DNA of 64,000 bases from Planctomycetota bacterium (GTDB lineage Bacteria; Planctomycetota; B15-G4). Both the position numbers and the translations under genes were made by a program. Below are positions 52,471-61,703 of this stretch, piece after piece. The stretch is taken from the NCBI GenBank assembly GCA_029245865.1, contig JAQWOM010000004.1, positions 1 through 64,000 of the forward strand, written 5' to 3'. Within the stretch, counting starts at the first letter, position 1, and each line of letters starts with the position of its first letter. Below the pieces are notes generated by a model. The model ran no database searches. It saw nothing but the letters and a program-made list of their open reading frames with translations, and had not been told where the DNA came from.

Positions 52471-54279
52471 ATGAAAATCTTACTGAGCTCTGCTCTGGCG
52501 GTCGCCGCCCTGACTCCTGCGAGCTTCTGCCAGAACACCAAATCTTTAGCCGACCAGATCATCCGCAACATACGGCCACAGCAACATACCGACGGCACCT
52601 ATGGCGACAGCCTCATGGAGACGTGCCGAGTGCTCGATCTGCTCAGTCGCTCTCCACGCCGCTACACGGAACTCGACGGGCCCTTTTTTCGTCGAGCGGC
52701 TCTTCAGGTTGCCAAGCAATCTCCGCAAGGGCTCCAACAACAGGCCTGGACAGTCCTTGCCCTTGCTGGGTGCGTAACACCCGAGTTGCAAAAGGCTCGA
52801 AACGCAACCCGAGACCAACTCGCGAGCAACCCGGAAGCCTGGACGAATGAACTCGCGTTGCTGGCCTTGCGGACGCTGCCACCGGAAGACCCTCACTGGG
52901 GTCAGCCAGCCGCTAACAGCGGCGCCGCCTTGCGTTGCCTGCTGGCCGAAGACCCCACAACCATCGATCCACCGGGCCTTGATGATCCGGACGCATGGAC
53001 CGCCTGGGCACGGGCCGCCCGCCTGCGTGGCGTCACACCCGAGGCCATGCCTCCCCTCCCTTCGCCCGACCCAAAGTCCAACCTCGCGGCCTCACTCAAC
53101 GACCTCGAAAGGGTCATCGTTCAGCACGGCCTCGACCGCGGTCTTCCAAGCGCACAGCCAGAGGAGGATCCGCGTCCGGAAACGCTCGCCAAGCCGCACA
53201 GCCTGCGAGAAGGCCTTGAGCATGGACTCGCCTTTCTCGAGGCCCATCAGACTCAGGGCACCTTTGGGCTGGAGTTGCCTGGCTGGACTGGGCCGGAGCC
53301 CGGCATCACGGCGCTCTGCCTCTCGGCTGCACTCAAGACCAGTCAGTCTCTTCGCCAACCGGCCCCCGCATGGGTGCAAAATGGCCTCGACTATCTGGTG
53401 AGTCTTCAGCGCGAAGACGGCGCCATCTTCGACTACGGACTCGCGGTGTACACGACTTCCGCAGCCCTTGAAGCCCTCGCGGATGGCAAGCGCGCTGAGG
53501 ATCGAGATGCCATCCTGGCTGCGCGGAACTTCCTGATCTCGATGCAAGCCGACGAGGACCTCGGTTACGACAGCATCGATGACCCACACTACGGCGGCAT
53601 CGGCTATGGAGGAGATGAACGTCCGGACCTCTCGAACACCCAGATGGCACTTGAAGCCGTCTCTCGCGCCGGGCTTCCCGAAGATTCCTCCTTCACCGAC
53701 AAGGCCATGATCTTTCTGACGCGAAACCAGAACCTGGCCGAACTCAACACGGAGATCTGGGAACGGGCAGGCGGAGGAATCGTCGTCTCAGGCACCGACG
53801 GCGGTGCCACCTACATGCCTGGAAGCAGCCCTGCCGGTGAAGATGAGGTCAGCGACGGCATTTACAACGCGCGCTCCTATGGATCCATGACCTACGCCCT
53901 GACCAAGTCCTACCTTCTCTGTGGGCTCGCCAAGGACGACCCCCGACTCGAGGCAGCCCTGGGCTGGATTCTGTCTCATTACACATTGGATCGAAATCCA
54001 GGTTTCACGGACGAGAAAAAGAGCCATGACGGCCTTTACTACTACTACTTGGCCCTCGCCCGCACGCTTCAAATGCTCCCTGAGGGCCGGATTGTGAACG
54101 ACCAAGGCGAGCCGATTCCGTGGCGAAAGGACCTCCAGCACAAGCTACTCGCAGAGCAGCGGACCGATGGGTCCTGGTTTAACGAAGCGGCCCCCCGCTG
54201 GTTTGAGGGAGCCCCCACCCTTTGCACCGCTTATGCCCTCCTGGCACTCGATGAAGCCTCTTCAGCACCTGGTGATTGA
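52471..54279 (+). CDS. Secreted prenyltransferase/squalene-cyclase-fold repeat protein
   Basis: 602 residues with a signal peptide (MKILLSSALAVAALTPASFC). It has repeated helical units with QW-type motifs: QREDGAIFDYGLAVYTTSAAL, AEQRTDGSWFNEAAP. This is an alpha/alpha-barrel of the squalene-hopene cyclase or prenyltransferase-beta type. I see no DXDD motif, which hopene cyclases need, so it is probably not a cyclase; similar repeats occur in alpha-2-macroglobulin-like and substrate-binding proteins. The predicted periplasmic location also argues against a cyclase, which is membrane-bound from inside. TATAAA at about 52431 and GAGAG before the ATG are the only nearby signals. Confidence 0.72.
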   Translation: MKILLSSALAVAALTPASFCQNTKSLADQIIRNIRPQQHTDGTYGDSLMETCRVLDLLSRSPRRYTELDGPFFRRAALQVAKQSPQGLQQQAWTVLALAGCVTPELQKARNATRDQLASNPEAWTNELALLALRTLPPEDPHWGQPAANSGAALRCLLAEDPTTIDPPGLDDPDAWTAWARAARLRGVTPEAMPPLPSPDPKSNLAASLNDLERVIVQHGLDRGLPSAQPEEDPRPETLAKPHSLREGLEHGLAFLEAHQTQGTFGLELPGWTGPEPGITALCLSAALKTSQSLRQPAPAWVQNGLDYLVSLQREDGAIFDYGLAVYTTSAALEALADGKRAEDRDAILAARNFLISMQADEDLGYDSIDDPHYGGIGYGGDERPDLSNTQMALEAVSRAGLPEDSSFTDKAMIFLTRNQNLAELNTEIWERAGGGIVVSGTDGGATYMPGSSPAGEDEVSDGIYNARSYGSMTYALTKSYLLCGLAKDDPRLEAALGWILSHYTLDRNPGFTDEKKSHDGLYYYYLALARTLQMLPEGRIVNDQGEPIPWRKDLQHKLLAEQRTDGSWFNEAAPRWFEGAPTLCTAYALLALDEASSAPGD

Positions 54280-54312
54280 TCGCCCTCATTTGTGGGCCTC
54301 CAAGACCTGGGT

Positions 54313-54318
54313 TATCTT
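54313..54318 (+). promoter_or_regulatory. TANNNT -10-like element before the radical SAM gene
   Basis: TATCTT 9 nt before ATG 54328, with no Shine-Dalgarno. It is consistent with a leaderless transcript separate from the gene upstream. Confidence 0.35.
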
Positions 54319-54327
54319 TCAACACTT

Positions 54328-55638
54328 ATGAAACTGTTCAATTTCGTACTCGCCACGACTGGCCCGACGCTGACGAATCTCAAGATTCTCAGCCGGTATG
54401 GCTATTCCGCAACCCGCCACATGACTCCGCGCAAGCTGATCAACATGGCGCGCGTCGAATGGGCACGGTTTCGCGCCAAGGACACCGTGGGCGGTTTCCC
54501 GTACATCCTCAAGATCGAATCGACAAACGTCTGCAACCAGAGGTGCCCGTTCTGCCTCGATCGCGATCGCGATAAAATCGATGATGACGGTCGCGGCTTT
54601 GGAAAGATGCATCTCGACTGCTTCAAGGGCGTCATCGACATGCTCGCCCCCACCACGCTACGCCTGAATCTGTACGGCTCCGGCGAGCCGGTGCTCTATC
54701 CCGACATCTACGAGATGATCCGCTACGCAGCCGACAAGAACATCGGCGTGACGATCAGCGCGAACCTTTCGGTCTTCAAAAAAGAAAATGCCGAGAAGCT
54801 CGTCGAGTCAGGCCTCGAGCACCTCATCGTGAGCTGTCATGGTGCAAGCCCGGAGACGTACGACAAGTACAACGTCGGCGGCGACTTTCACAAGACGCAG
54901 GAAAACATGCGCGCCATTGTGGACGCCAAGCGGCGACTCGGAAAACGACTGCCCTTCGTCGACTGGCAGTTTCTGCGTTTCAGCCACAACCAGCACGAGA
55001 TCCCGAAGGCGCGCGAGATGGCTCGCGACATTGGCGTGAACATGATTCGCTTCATCAACCCCAACATTCCTCCGGAGCATAAGGAAGAATGGCGGCCGCG
55101 GCGCGATGACGAGGTGAACGATGCCAACCGAGGAGAAGGTGCCGTGAAGGCCAGCCCCGGCGTGCACATGTCTGAATCAGATCAGGCCGTGGCACGTGGG
55201 GAACGCACCGTTTCCGAGAAGTCCGAGCGCCCCAAGGCAGATGTTGACCCTTGCTCCTGGCTCTACCGCTCCATCTTCTTCAACTGGGATGGAGGGATTC
55301 TTCCCTGCTGCGACGGAACGACCGAGCCGGGCCACGACCTGGACAAGTTCACCGGTCAAACCCGCGCCGAATTCGAGGCGTTCTGGAACGGAGCGACGTA
55401 TCGCATGCTTCGGAACATGGCGAACTTCCGTATTCCGCGGGAACAGATGGACAAGACCTACACCTGCGCGAAGTGCATCAAACCGCACATGCCGTTCCTG
55501 CTCTATGAACGCGGCTTCGAACTCCCCAAGAAGTTTGAGAAACGCCTTCTGCAAACGGAACCCGACCTCGACGAGCAACGGATCAATTGGGAGCGGAACA
55601 AAACGTCTCGCTCGAGCGACGTGGCCAACGACATGTAG
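54328..55638 (+). CDS. Radical SAM protein with C-terminal SPASM-like cysteines
   Basis: 436 residues from ATG 54328; GTG 54292 is the longer alternative. The cluster motif is CNQRCPFC (Cys-x3-Cys-x2-Cys), with the downstream GSGEPVLYPDI (GGEP-like, SAM-binding). The C-terminal region has CSWLYRSIFFNWDGGILPCCDGT and YTCAKC, cysteines of the SPASM type that hold an auxiliary cluster. SPASM enzymes often modify peptides or proteins, and some modify sugars or lipids. The N-terminal 50 residues (ATTGPTLTNLKILSRYGYSATR) are not a known domain. The upstream gene is a secreted prenyltransferase-fold protein; a link is possible but not shown. The substrate is unknown. Confidence 0.85.
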   Translation: MKLFNFVLATTGPTLTNLKILSRYGYSATRHMTPRKLINMARVEWARFRAKDTVGGFPYILKIESTNVCNQRCPFCLDRDRDKIDDDGRGFGKMHLDCFKGVIDMLAPTTLRLNLYGSGEPVLYPDIYEMIRYAADKNIGVTISANLSVFKKENAEKLVESGLEHLIVSCHGASPETYDKYNVGGDFHKTQENMRAIVDAKRRLGKRLPFVDWQFLRFSHNQHEIPKAREMARDIGVNMIRFINPNIPPEHKEEWRPRRDDEVNDANRGEGAVKASPGVHMSESDQAVARGERTVSEKSERPKADVDPCSWLYRSIFFNWDGGILPCCDGTTEPGHDLDKFTGQTRAEFEAFWNGATYRMLRNMANFRIPREQMDKTYTCAKCIKPHMPFLLYERGFELPKKFEKRLLQTEPDLDEQRINWERNKTSRSSDVANDM

Positions 55639-55684
55639 GCACCTCTGGCCTGGCAACAAGCCTGGCCATTCGCGGCACAAGGAA

Positions 55685-57502
55685 TCAGGCGGAGCTTGAT
55701 TCCGTCGCGCGGTGCAAGCGCTTACGGTCCGTCGCATTCAAGATGCGCTTCCGCAAGCGGATCGACGCAGGCGTCACCTCGACCAGTTCGTCGTCCTCGA
55801 TATATTCCAGCGCCTCTTCGAGAGCCAACTCTCGGGGCGGAGCGTACTTGAGAGCTCGGTCCGTGCCCGAGGTCCGCATGTTGGTGAGCTTCTTCTCACG
55901 TGTCGCGTTGACAGAGATATCACCTGCCCTGCAGTGCTCGCCAACAATCATGCCTTCATAAACCGACATCGCAGGCTTCACAAAGAAATCGCCGCGATCG
56001 CGAAGTGCGTCCAATGCATAGGCCGCCACTTTCCCTTTGTGCGTACTCACCATGACACCCACGGAACGGCGGGCCACACGTCCCTTGAATGGTTCGTACC
56101 CTCGAAAGATGTGGTGCAAAGCCGCCTCGCCCTGAGTCAGGGTCAGCAGGCGGGAGCGCAGCCCGATCAGTCCGCGCGCTGGAATCACAAACAGTAAGCG
56201 GGCAATGGGCTTGCTCGTGTCCATGTCCTCCAGTTCGCCACCCCGATTGCTGACCCCTTCGATGACGCGGCCAGCCAGGTCACCAGGAACGTCCACGGTG
56301 AGCGATTCCACGGGCTCCATGCGCTGGCCATCGACCACCTTGTCGATGACGCGGGGGCGAGACAGCGCGAGTTCGAATCCCTCACGCCGCATTGTCTCAA
56401 CCAGGATGCCCAGGTGCAGAACACCACGGCCAGAAACACGGAATACAGACTCTCCACCTTCGCCTTCGACACGCAACGCCACGTTGCTGCGCAACTCACG
56501 GCTCAAGCGATCGCCGATCTGTCGCCCTGTCACCAGCTTTCCTTCCTGGCCGTTGAAGGGCGAGTCGTTGACCATGAATTCCATCGAAAGCGTCGGCTCG
56601 TCAATGCACACAACTGGCAGCGGCTCGATCGAGTTCGGATCGCACAGCGTCTCGCCAATGGCAATGTCCGGGTAGCCTTGAACGGCCACGATGTCACCAG
56701 CACTTGCGGATTCCACCGAGCGGCGCTCCAGACCTTCGAAAACGAAGAGGTCTGCCACGCGCCCAGGCTTAGACGGTTCTCCAGGGCGTGAACTGGCCAG
56801 GGATGCCCCACGCTTCACAACACCGCGATCGATACGGCCGATGGCGATACGACCCACGAAATTGTTGTGGTCGACAGAGGAGACCTGCAAGCGCGCCGGT
56901 CCGTCACCCGCTGTCCTCGGAGAGGGAACAACTTCTTCCACCAAGGAAAAGAGCTGAGTCGTATCCATCTCGGAACCATCTGGCTCCGTGCGCACCCAGC
57001 CATCCCTACCCGAGGCAAAGAGAACCCGGAAATCCAACTGCTCGTCGTCGGCCCCCAGTTCGGCGAACAGATCAAAAACTTCATCGACAACTTCGTGTGG
57101 ACGGGCCGCCGGGCGATCGCATTTGTTCACCACGACCACGACCGTCAGCCCTTCTTCGAGGGCTTTGCCCAGAACGTAACGCGTCTGCGGCATCGGACCT
57201 TCGTAAGCATCGACGAGCAACAGGGCGCCGTCGGCCATCCGCAAGACCCGCTCCACTTCCCCACCGAAATCGCTGTGACCCGGCGTGTCGATGATGTTGA
57301 TCTTCAGATCGCCACGCACAACGGCGACATTCTTGCTGAGCACCGTAATGCCGCGCTCACGCTCCAGCTCGTTGCTGTCGAGGACGCAATCCACGCGATC
57401 TTGGCCTTCGCGGAACACCCCCGCATCTGCAAGCAAAGCGTCCACGAGGGTGGTCTTCCCGTGGTCGACGTGCGCGATGATGGCAATGTTGCGGATCTTC
57501 AT
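55685..57502 (-). CDS. typA: Translational GTPase TypA/BipA
   Basis: 605 residues from ATG 57502. A ribosome-binding GTPase of stress and cold response. G1 is AHVDHGKTT (about 8-16), G3 DTPGHSD, G4 NKCD; the switch I sequence is ELERERGITVLSK. The C-terminal domain shows BipA/EF-G-like folds III and V (TRGLIGLRS-like PARGLIGLRSRLL) and a BipA-specific end (TPASIRLRKRIL). All family motifs are in order. TACCTT lies 9 nt before ATG, and no Shine-Dalgarno is seen. GDH lies upstream on the same strand, with a terminator-like run between. Confidence 0.98.
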   Translation of the reverse strand: MKIRNIAIIAHVDHGKTTLVDALLADAGVFREGQDRVDCVLDSNELERERGITVLSKNVAVVRGDLKINIIDTPGHSDFGGEVERVLRMADGALLLVDAYEGPMPQTRYVLGKALEEGLTVVVVVNKCDRPAARPHEVVDEVFDLFAELGADDEQLDFRVLFASGRDGWVRTEPDGSEMDTTQLFSLVEEVVPSPRTAGDGPARLQVSSVDHNNFVGRIAIGRIDRGVVKRGASLASSRPGEPSKPGRVADLFVFEGLERRSVESASAGDIVAVQGYPDIAIGETLCDPNSIEPLPVVCIDEPTLSMEFMVNDSPFNGQEGKLVTGRQIGDRLSRELRSNVALRVEGEGGESVFRVSGRGVLHLGILVETMRREGFELALSRPRVIDKVVDGQRMEPVESLTVDVPGDLAGRVIEGVSNRGGELEDMDTSKPIARLLFVIPARGLIGLRSRLLTLTQGEAALHHIFRGYEPFKGRVARRSVGVMVSTHKGKVAAYALDALRDRGDFFVKPAMSVYEGMIVGEHCRAGDISVNATREKKLTNMRTSGTDRALKYAPPRELALEEALEYIEDDELVEVTPASIRLRKRILNATDRKRLHRATESSSA

Positions 57503-57511
57503 GAACGTCGC

Positions 57512-57517
57512 AAGGTA
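57512..57517 (-). promoter_or_regulatory. TANNNT -10-like element before typA
   Basis: TACCTT on the minus strand, 9 nt before ATG 57502, with no Shine-Dalgarno. Confidence 0.35.
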
Positions 57518-57533
57518 CACAAAACGACTCTCG

Positions 57534-57557
57534 AAAAAAGAACGGGAATCACCCTGT
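57534..57557 (-). terminator. Possible terminator between gdh and typA
   Basis: On the minus strand a bulged stem around ACAGGG/CCCGT is followed by a run of six T's, about 40-64 nt after the gdh stop. The stem is short and imperfect, but the T-run fits an intrinsic stop. Confidence 0.35.
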
Positions 57558-57597
57558 GGAGAAGACCGCCCTGAGAACGGGGGGCTTGAAGCGCCGT

Positions 57598-58887
57598 CTA
57601 GGCGTAGAGCCCACGCATCCTGGTGAAGTAGGACACCCGGTCAATGCCCTCGATATAGGCACCTGTGCGCATGTTGACGCCCGCCTTCTTGGTGCGCTTC
57701 AGCACCTGGCGAAAGGCCTTCTGCATGATCTTGTGAAGGCGCGTGTTCACATCGCGCTCTTCCCAGAAAATACCCATGCGATCCTGGACCCACTCGAAGT
57801 AACTCACAACCACTCCGCCTGCATTGGCCAGGATGTCCGGGATCACAAAGATGTCATTCTCGTCGAGAATCGCATCTGCATTGGCCGTGGTCGGGCCATT
57901 GGCCCCCTCGACAATGATCTGGCATCGAAGATCCGCCGCATTCTGTGAGGTGATCTGATTCTCTGTGGCCGCCGGGATAAGGATCTCGCACGGCAAAGAG
58001 AGGATCTCGGCATTGGAGATCCGCGTGCCCTCGGTGTAACCCTCGAGCGTCCGATGCTTTTCCTGGTAGGCGAGCACGCCGGGAATGTCCAGGCCGCGTT
58101 CGTTGACGATGGCTCCGTCAACGTCCGAAATAGCCTTCACGTGCATACCGATGTCGTGCAACAGGCTGGCAATCGTGCCCCCCACGTTGCCCGACCCCTG
58201 CACGACAACTGTTGCCTTGGCGAGATCGAGCTTTTTCACCCGCGCAGCCTCACGCACCATCGTCAACAGACCTCGGCCAGTGGCTTGCTTACGCCCCATC
58301 GAACCACCAAGTCCCCAGGGCTTGCCGGTCACGACACCCGTATGCGTTCCACGACGATGCATCGAGTAGGTGTCCATGATCCATGCCATGACCTGTTCGT
58401 TCGTGTACATGTCTGGCGCAGGGACATCACGGTCCGGGCCAATGATGTCCATGATGGCGCTCGTGTAACGACGCGTGACTCGTTCGATCTCAGATGTCGA
58501 CAACTCACGCGCGTTGCAGCGGACGCCGCCTTTGGCTCCTCCAAAGGGAACATTCACGATGGCGCACTTCCAGGTCATCCATGCTGCCAGCGCACGAACC
58601 TCATCCACATCCACGTAAGGCGAGTAACGAATACCGCCCTTGCATGGCCCCATCGCACTGCTGTGCTGAACGCGCCAACCTTCGTAAACCGCCAGGCGTC
58701 CATCGTCGAGTCGCACGGGCAGCGCCACCTTCAACTCCCGCTCGGGAGTCTGGAGGATCTTCTTCATGCCATCGTCAAGATCCAGAAGGTCTGCCGCGAC
58801 ATCAAAGCGTGCAAGCATCGCCCCGAAGGGATTGTGCTCGGGAGCTTCCCGAACGGGCCGAATCGCCGAGTCACTGTGAATGCTCAT
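57598..58887 (-). CDS. Glutamate dehydrogenase
   Basis: 429 residues from ATG 58887 (GAGAC lies just upstream; ATG 58902 is possible). It converts glutamate to 2-oxoglutarate and ammonia with NAD(P). The catalytic region has GPCKGGIRYSP and VPFGGAKGGV, where lysines bind substrate and carry out catalysis. The Rossmann loop is VVVQGSGNVGG (about 210-220) and the GAN motif is VEGANGPTTANAD. The C-terminus ends in RVSYFTRMRGLYA. Length and order match the hexameric, about 420-450-aa bacterial group; cofactor preference cannot be fixed. It is the lone gene between typA and the GT-C gene. No Glu-synthase gene is near. Confidence 0.96.
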   Translation of the reverse strand: MSIHSDSAIRPVREAPEHNPFGAMLARFDVAADLLDLDDGMKKILQTPERELKVALPVRLDDGRLAVYEGWRVQHSSAMGPCKGGIRYSPYVDVDEVRALAAWMTWKCAIVNVPFGGAKGGVRCNARELSTSEIERVTRRYTSAIMDIIGPDRDVPAPDMYTNEQVMAWIMDTYSMHRRGTHTGVVTGKPWGLGGSMGRKQATGRGLLTMVREAARVKKLDLAKATVVVQGSGNVGGTIASLLHDIGMHVKAISDVDGAIVNERGLDIPGVLAYQEKHRTLEGYTEGTRISNAEILSLPCEILIPAATENQITSQNAADLRCQIIVEGANGPTTANADAILDENDIFVIPDILANAGGVVVSYFEWVQDRMGIFWEERDVNTRLHKIMQKAFRQVLKRTKKAGVNMRTGAYIEGIDRVSYFTRMRGLYA

Positions 58888-59086
58888 GGAGATGTCTCGC
58901 ATGTCCGACTGCAGCAGTGCGAACCACTCATGCCGGGCCTCTCGGAAGGAAAGAAAGAGGGAAAGGAGGTTTCGGGAGAATCGTCTGGGCTCACTATGCC
59001 CTCTTACACGTCCATGTCGAGCCGGTCCCGAAGGTCGATTCTAAGTCGGCCGTCACGGGAGCCATGGCGAACCTGGAAGAATGGAC

Positions 59087-60607
59087 TCATGGCCCCCCCA
59101 AGTCGAAGAGCAAAACCGGGGGCTCTTCGGACACCAGGAGAGGCTCTCGCCCGGAGGCTTCCAGGAGGGCGGCCTGCAAGCCCTCAGAGGGCACCTCGGG
59201 GAACGGCATGAGCAAGAACCACCTGGCCTCTGGGCACCGTCGCATGGCCGCTCTGAAGGCATCTGCATCCGACATCCCGGCATTGAGGCTCAGGCCCCGG
59301 ATCCGGCGGTCACTCGCATAGGTGACCTCCAGGCGCCGGCTGGCGTAGGCATCCCCCTCTTCATCCGGAATCAAGGGATTGCAGTCGTAGTTCGTCAAGA
59401 TCAGTTCCCCCGGATCCGTCACACCTCCCAGCAACGCGCCCACCTGGGCCGGAACATCGGAAGCAGGATCGGGCAACAGGCCCGCGCCAGGCACCACCCA
59501 CAAAGCTGCACCGGCTGCCCCCGCAGCCAGAGCCACCGAAGCTGCGCGACATCTCTGAGTCAGCGGGCGCAGAGCGAACGCAAGACCTGCAGCCAGGCCG
59601 ATCGGCAATCCGAACAGCCAGTAACTGTGAACAAGCAGCCCCTGCGGAAAGAGAGCTCCGTGATAAAGCGGCGGGAGCAGCAGCAGAGCCAGGAGGCCGG
59701 GGACGCCCAAGAGGCCCTGAGTTGGTCCCCGGAATCGAGGAAGCATGCACACCAGAGCGGCCAGGAGTAGCCACAGGGGCCAGCCGGGTATCAGGGCCCA
59801 GAGCGAAGCGAACCAGACCGCCACGGCCACACCCAACTCGGGTGTGTCACCCAGAAGCACTCCGGGCCCGCGAACCGTGGCTGCGCTCCACAGGCTGCCC
59901 TCCGTCGCTCCCGGGAGATTGCCCAACCACAAGATCCAACCCAGAAACAGGAATGCTGTCCAGGAGAAGAGCAGCAACGCGAACCGCCACTGGGCTCGTC
60001 GAGTCACGAGAAGGTGAATCGCCGAACCGAGGCAGGCGTAAAACCCCCACCAGTCCATGGCGGTGGCCACGACGCTCGCCAGAAACCACCAGCCATACCC
60101 TCTCCCCGCCAATCCGCGACGATAGGCGAGCAGCACGGCGAGCCCCGCAGCCAGCGCCGGGGCACCCTGTGGGTCGACATGAGCGCCATAGACCATGGTC
60201 ATGGGCATGGCGGCCGCCAGCAAAGCCGCCAGCCCCCCTGTCACCGGATCTGATTCTCCAGACACCAACCACGCCAGAAAGAGCAACGACAGGAGCGTGG
60301 CCAGGGCCGCCAGGCCGCGAGCCGTGCTTTCATCTTCGCCAACCAGGGCAAAACCAGCTGCCAGCAGCCACGAAAGCCCCGGCGGATGGTTCCCATAGAC
60401 GTCCGGCTCCGGCTCTTGAGCTGCGTTCAAAAGGGGTGCTCCCCCCAGGTGCAGCGGTCCGAGACGCACGTAGTTGCGTGCGATCTGCGAATAGCGGGCC
60501 CCGTTGTGCCCTAACCATGACTGCTGCCACGGTCCCGGCTCGAGAGCCGGCTTCATGCCCAGCCCCGCCACGACCAGCGCCGCCAGCACGAGCAGGCGAG
60601 CCAACAT
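59087..60607 (-). CDS. GT-C type glycosyltransferase-like membrane protein (GT39-like)
   Basis: 506 residues from ATG 60607, with GGAG 8 nt upstream; GTG 60661 and 60631 are other starts. The first membrane helix (MLARLLVLAALVVAGLG) is followed by a periplasmic loop with HNGARYSQIARNYVRLG, like the first loop of PMT/ArnT-type enzymes, which carry an acid there. About eleven further membrane segments lie through residue 415, and a soluble C-terminal domain of about 120 residues ends the protein. GT39-like enzymes use lipid-linked sugars to glycosylate proteins or lipids in the periplasm. The aspartate or glutamate expected for catalysis cannot be confirmed. It lies 61 nt after lpxK on the same strand. 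Confidence 0.7.
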   Translation of the reverse strand: MLARLLVLAALVVAGLGMKPALEPGPWQQSWLGHNGARYSQIARNYVRLGPLHLGGAPLLNAAQEPEPDVYGNHPPGLSWLLAAGFALVGEDESTARGLAALATLLSLLFLAWLVSGESDPVTGGLAALLAAAMPMTMVYGAHVDPQGAPALAAGLAVLLAYRRGLAGRGYGWWFLASVVATAMDWWGFYACLGSAIHLLVTRRAQWRFALLLFSWTAFLFLGWILWLGNLPGATEGSLWSAATVRGPGVLLGDTPELGVAVAVWFASLWALIPGWPLWLLLAALVCMLPRFRGPTQGLLGVPGLLALLLLPPLYHGALFPQGLLVHSYWLFGLPIGLAAGLAFALRPLTQRCRAASVALAAGAAGAALWVVPGAGLLPDPASDVPAQVGALLGGVTDPGELILTNYDCNPLIPDEEGDAYASRRLEVTYASDRRIRGLSLNAGMSDADAFRAAMRRCPEARWFLLMPFPEVPSEGLQAALLEASGREPLLVSEEPPVLLFDLGGP

Positions 60608-60668
60608 CTTCCGCTCCGGCAATGCGCTCACTTGCTGGCCAGAGAGGGGAGCGGCGCTCACCGGATCG

Positions 60669-61703
60669 TCAACTGTCGAGACCAGGGATGCCTTCCACCT
60701 CGCCGTCCAACCGGAGGTCGATGACCAGGCAAAGCACATCATCGGTGCCGGGTATGGCGGCAACCTTCAACGCATCTTTTTCCGTGCACAGCAGCTGAGC
60801 AGTACGAGCTGCGGCGCGCACTTCTGCGAGGCTCGCAGCATCAAATGCATGGTGGTCTGGAAAGCCCAACGCGCCCGTCACCGTGGCACCGAGAGATTCC
60901 ACCGTGGTTCGAAAGCCATCCGGAGAAGCGATGCCGCTGAAAAGAAACAGCTCCCGCCCCGCCAACGACTCTGGAGCCACGGACGCCCCGCCCTGACAAG
61001 ACCGCACTCCGATGGGCGTGTGCTGGGCGTGAATCACGGGAACATCTCGGCGAGCAGCCGTCACGCTCGCTTCGATCATCCCGAGAGTCTCTTTATCCAG
61101 TCCCTCCGTGTGCGTCAACACGATCAGATCGGCTCGACCGAGAGAGCTTGAAGGTTCGCGCAATCCACCGAGTGGGAGCACGTACCCGTTGCTGACCGGC
61201 ACCCGCGCATCGACAACCGCAATATCGAGATCGCGGTGTAGCCGCCGGTGCTGAAAACCGTCATCGACGAGAATCAGATCCACTCCGGCCGCAGCGGCTT
61301 GCTTGGCTCCGAGCAGCTTGCTGGGAGAAACAAAGAGCTGAGCCTCTGGCACGCGACTCGCGATCAAGGCCACCTCATCGGTCCGCCCCTCAGCATCTGC
61401 AACCGCTCCGTAACCGCGCGCGACCACAGCCACTTGCTTGCCAGCTGCCACGGCCCTTTGAGCCAGTGAAATGATCAGCGGCGTCTTTCCCGTCCCTCCC
61501 ACGGTGAGGTTTCCCACAGAAACGACGGGCACGCCCACCGACACGGGCTGGATCAAGCCCGTGTCGTACAGCGCATTACGCGCCGAAATCACGAGCAAGT
61601 AGAGGAGGTAGAAAGGCAGGAGAAGGACACGCACCACAAAGACGAGTGGCGTATTCACGGGCCCTACCAACTTATGGGCAAGAGTTGCCTTGCTCGACGT
61701 CAT
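60669..61703 (-). CDS. lpxK: Tetraacyldisaccharide 4'-kinase
   Basis: 344 residues. It phosphorylates the 4'-position of the lipid A precursor, the sixth step of the pathway, at the inner membrane. The N-terminal amphipathic/membrane helix (VNTPLVFVVRVLLLPFYLLYLL) anchors it. The P-loop is GNLTVGGTGKTP (about 64-75), and the LpxK signature is LVDDGFQHRRLHRDLDI (about 146-162). Length and motifs are normal. Its start overlaps the parA stop by 4 nt (ATGA). Presence of lpxK shows that the cell makes lipid A. No other lpx gene is in the window. Confidence 0.97.
   Translation of the reverse strand: MTSSKATLAHKLVGPVNTPLVFVVRVLLLPFYLLYLLVISARNALYDTGLIQPVSVGVPVVSVGNLTVGGTGKTPLIISLAQRAVAAGKQVAVVARGYGAVADAEGRTDEVALIASRVPEAQLFVSPSKLLGAKQAAAAGVDLILVDDGFQHRRLHRDLDIAVVDARVPVSNGYVLPLGGLREPSSSLGRADLIVLTHTEGLDKETLGMIEASVTAARRDVPVIHAQHTPIGVRSCQGGASVAPESLAGRELFLFSGIASPDGFRTTVESLGATVTGALGFPDHHAFDAASLAEVRAAARTAQLLCTEKDALKVAAIPGTDDVLCLVIDLRLDGEVEGIPGLDS

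Noticed and set aside
58054-59211. 385-codon frame antisense to glutamate dehydrogenase
   Set aside because: Shadow; the gdh frame has all catalytic motifs.
59722-60798. 358-codon frame antisense to the GT-C gene
   Set aside because: Pro/Arg-rich composition typical of an antisense of a Leu/Ala/Gly-rich membrane protein.
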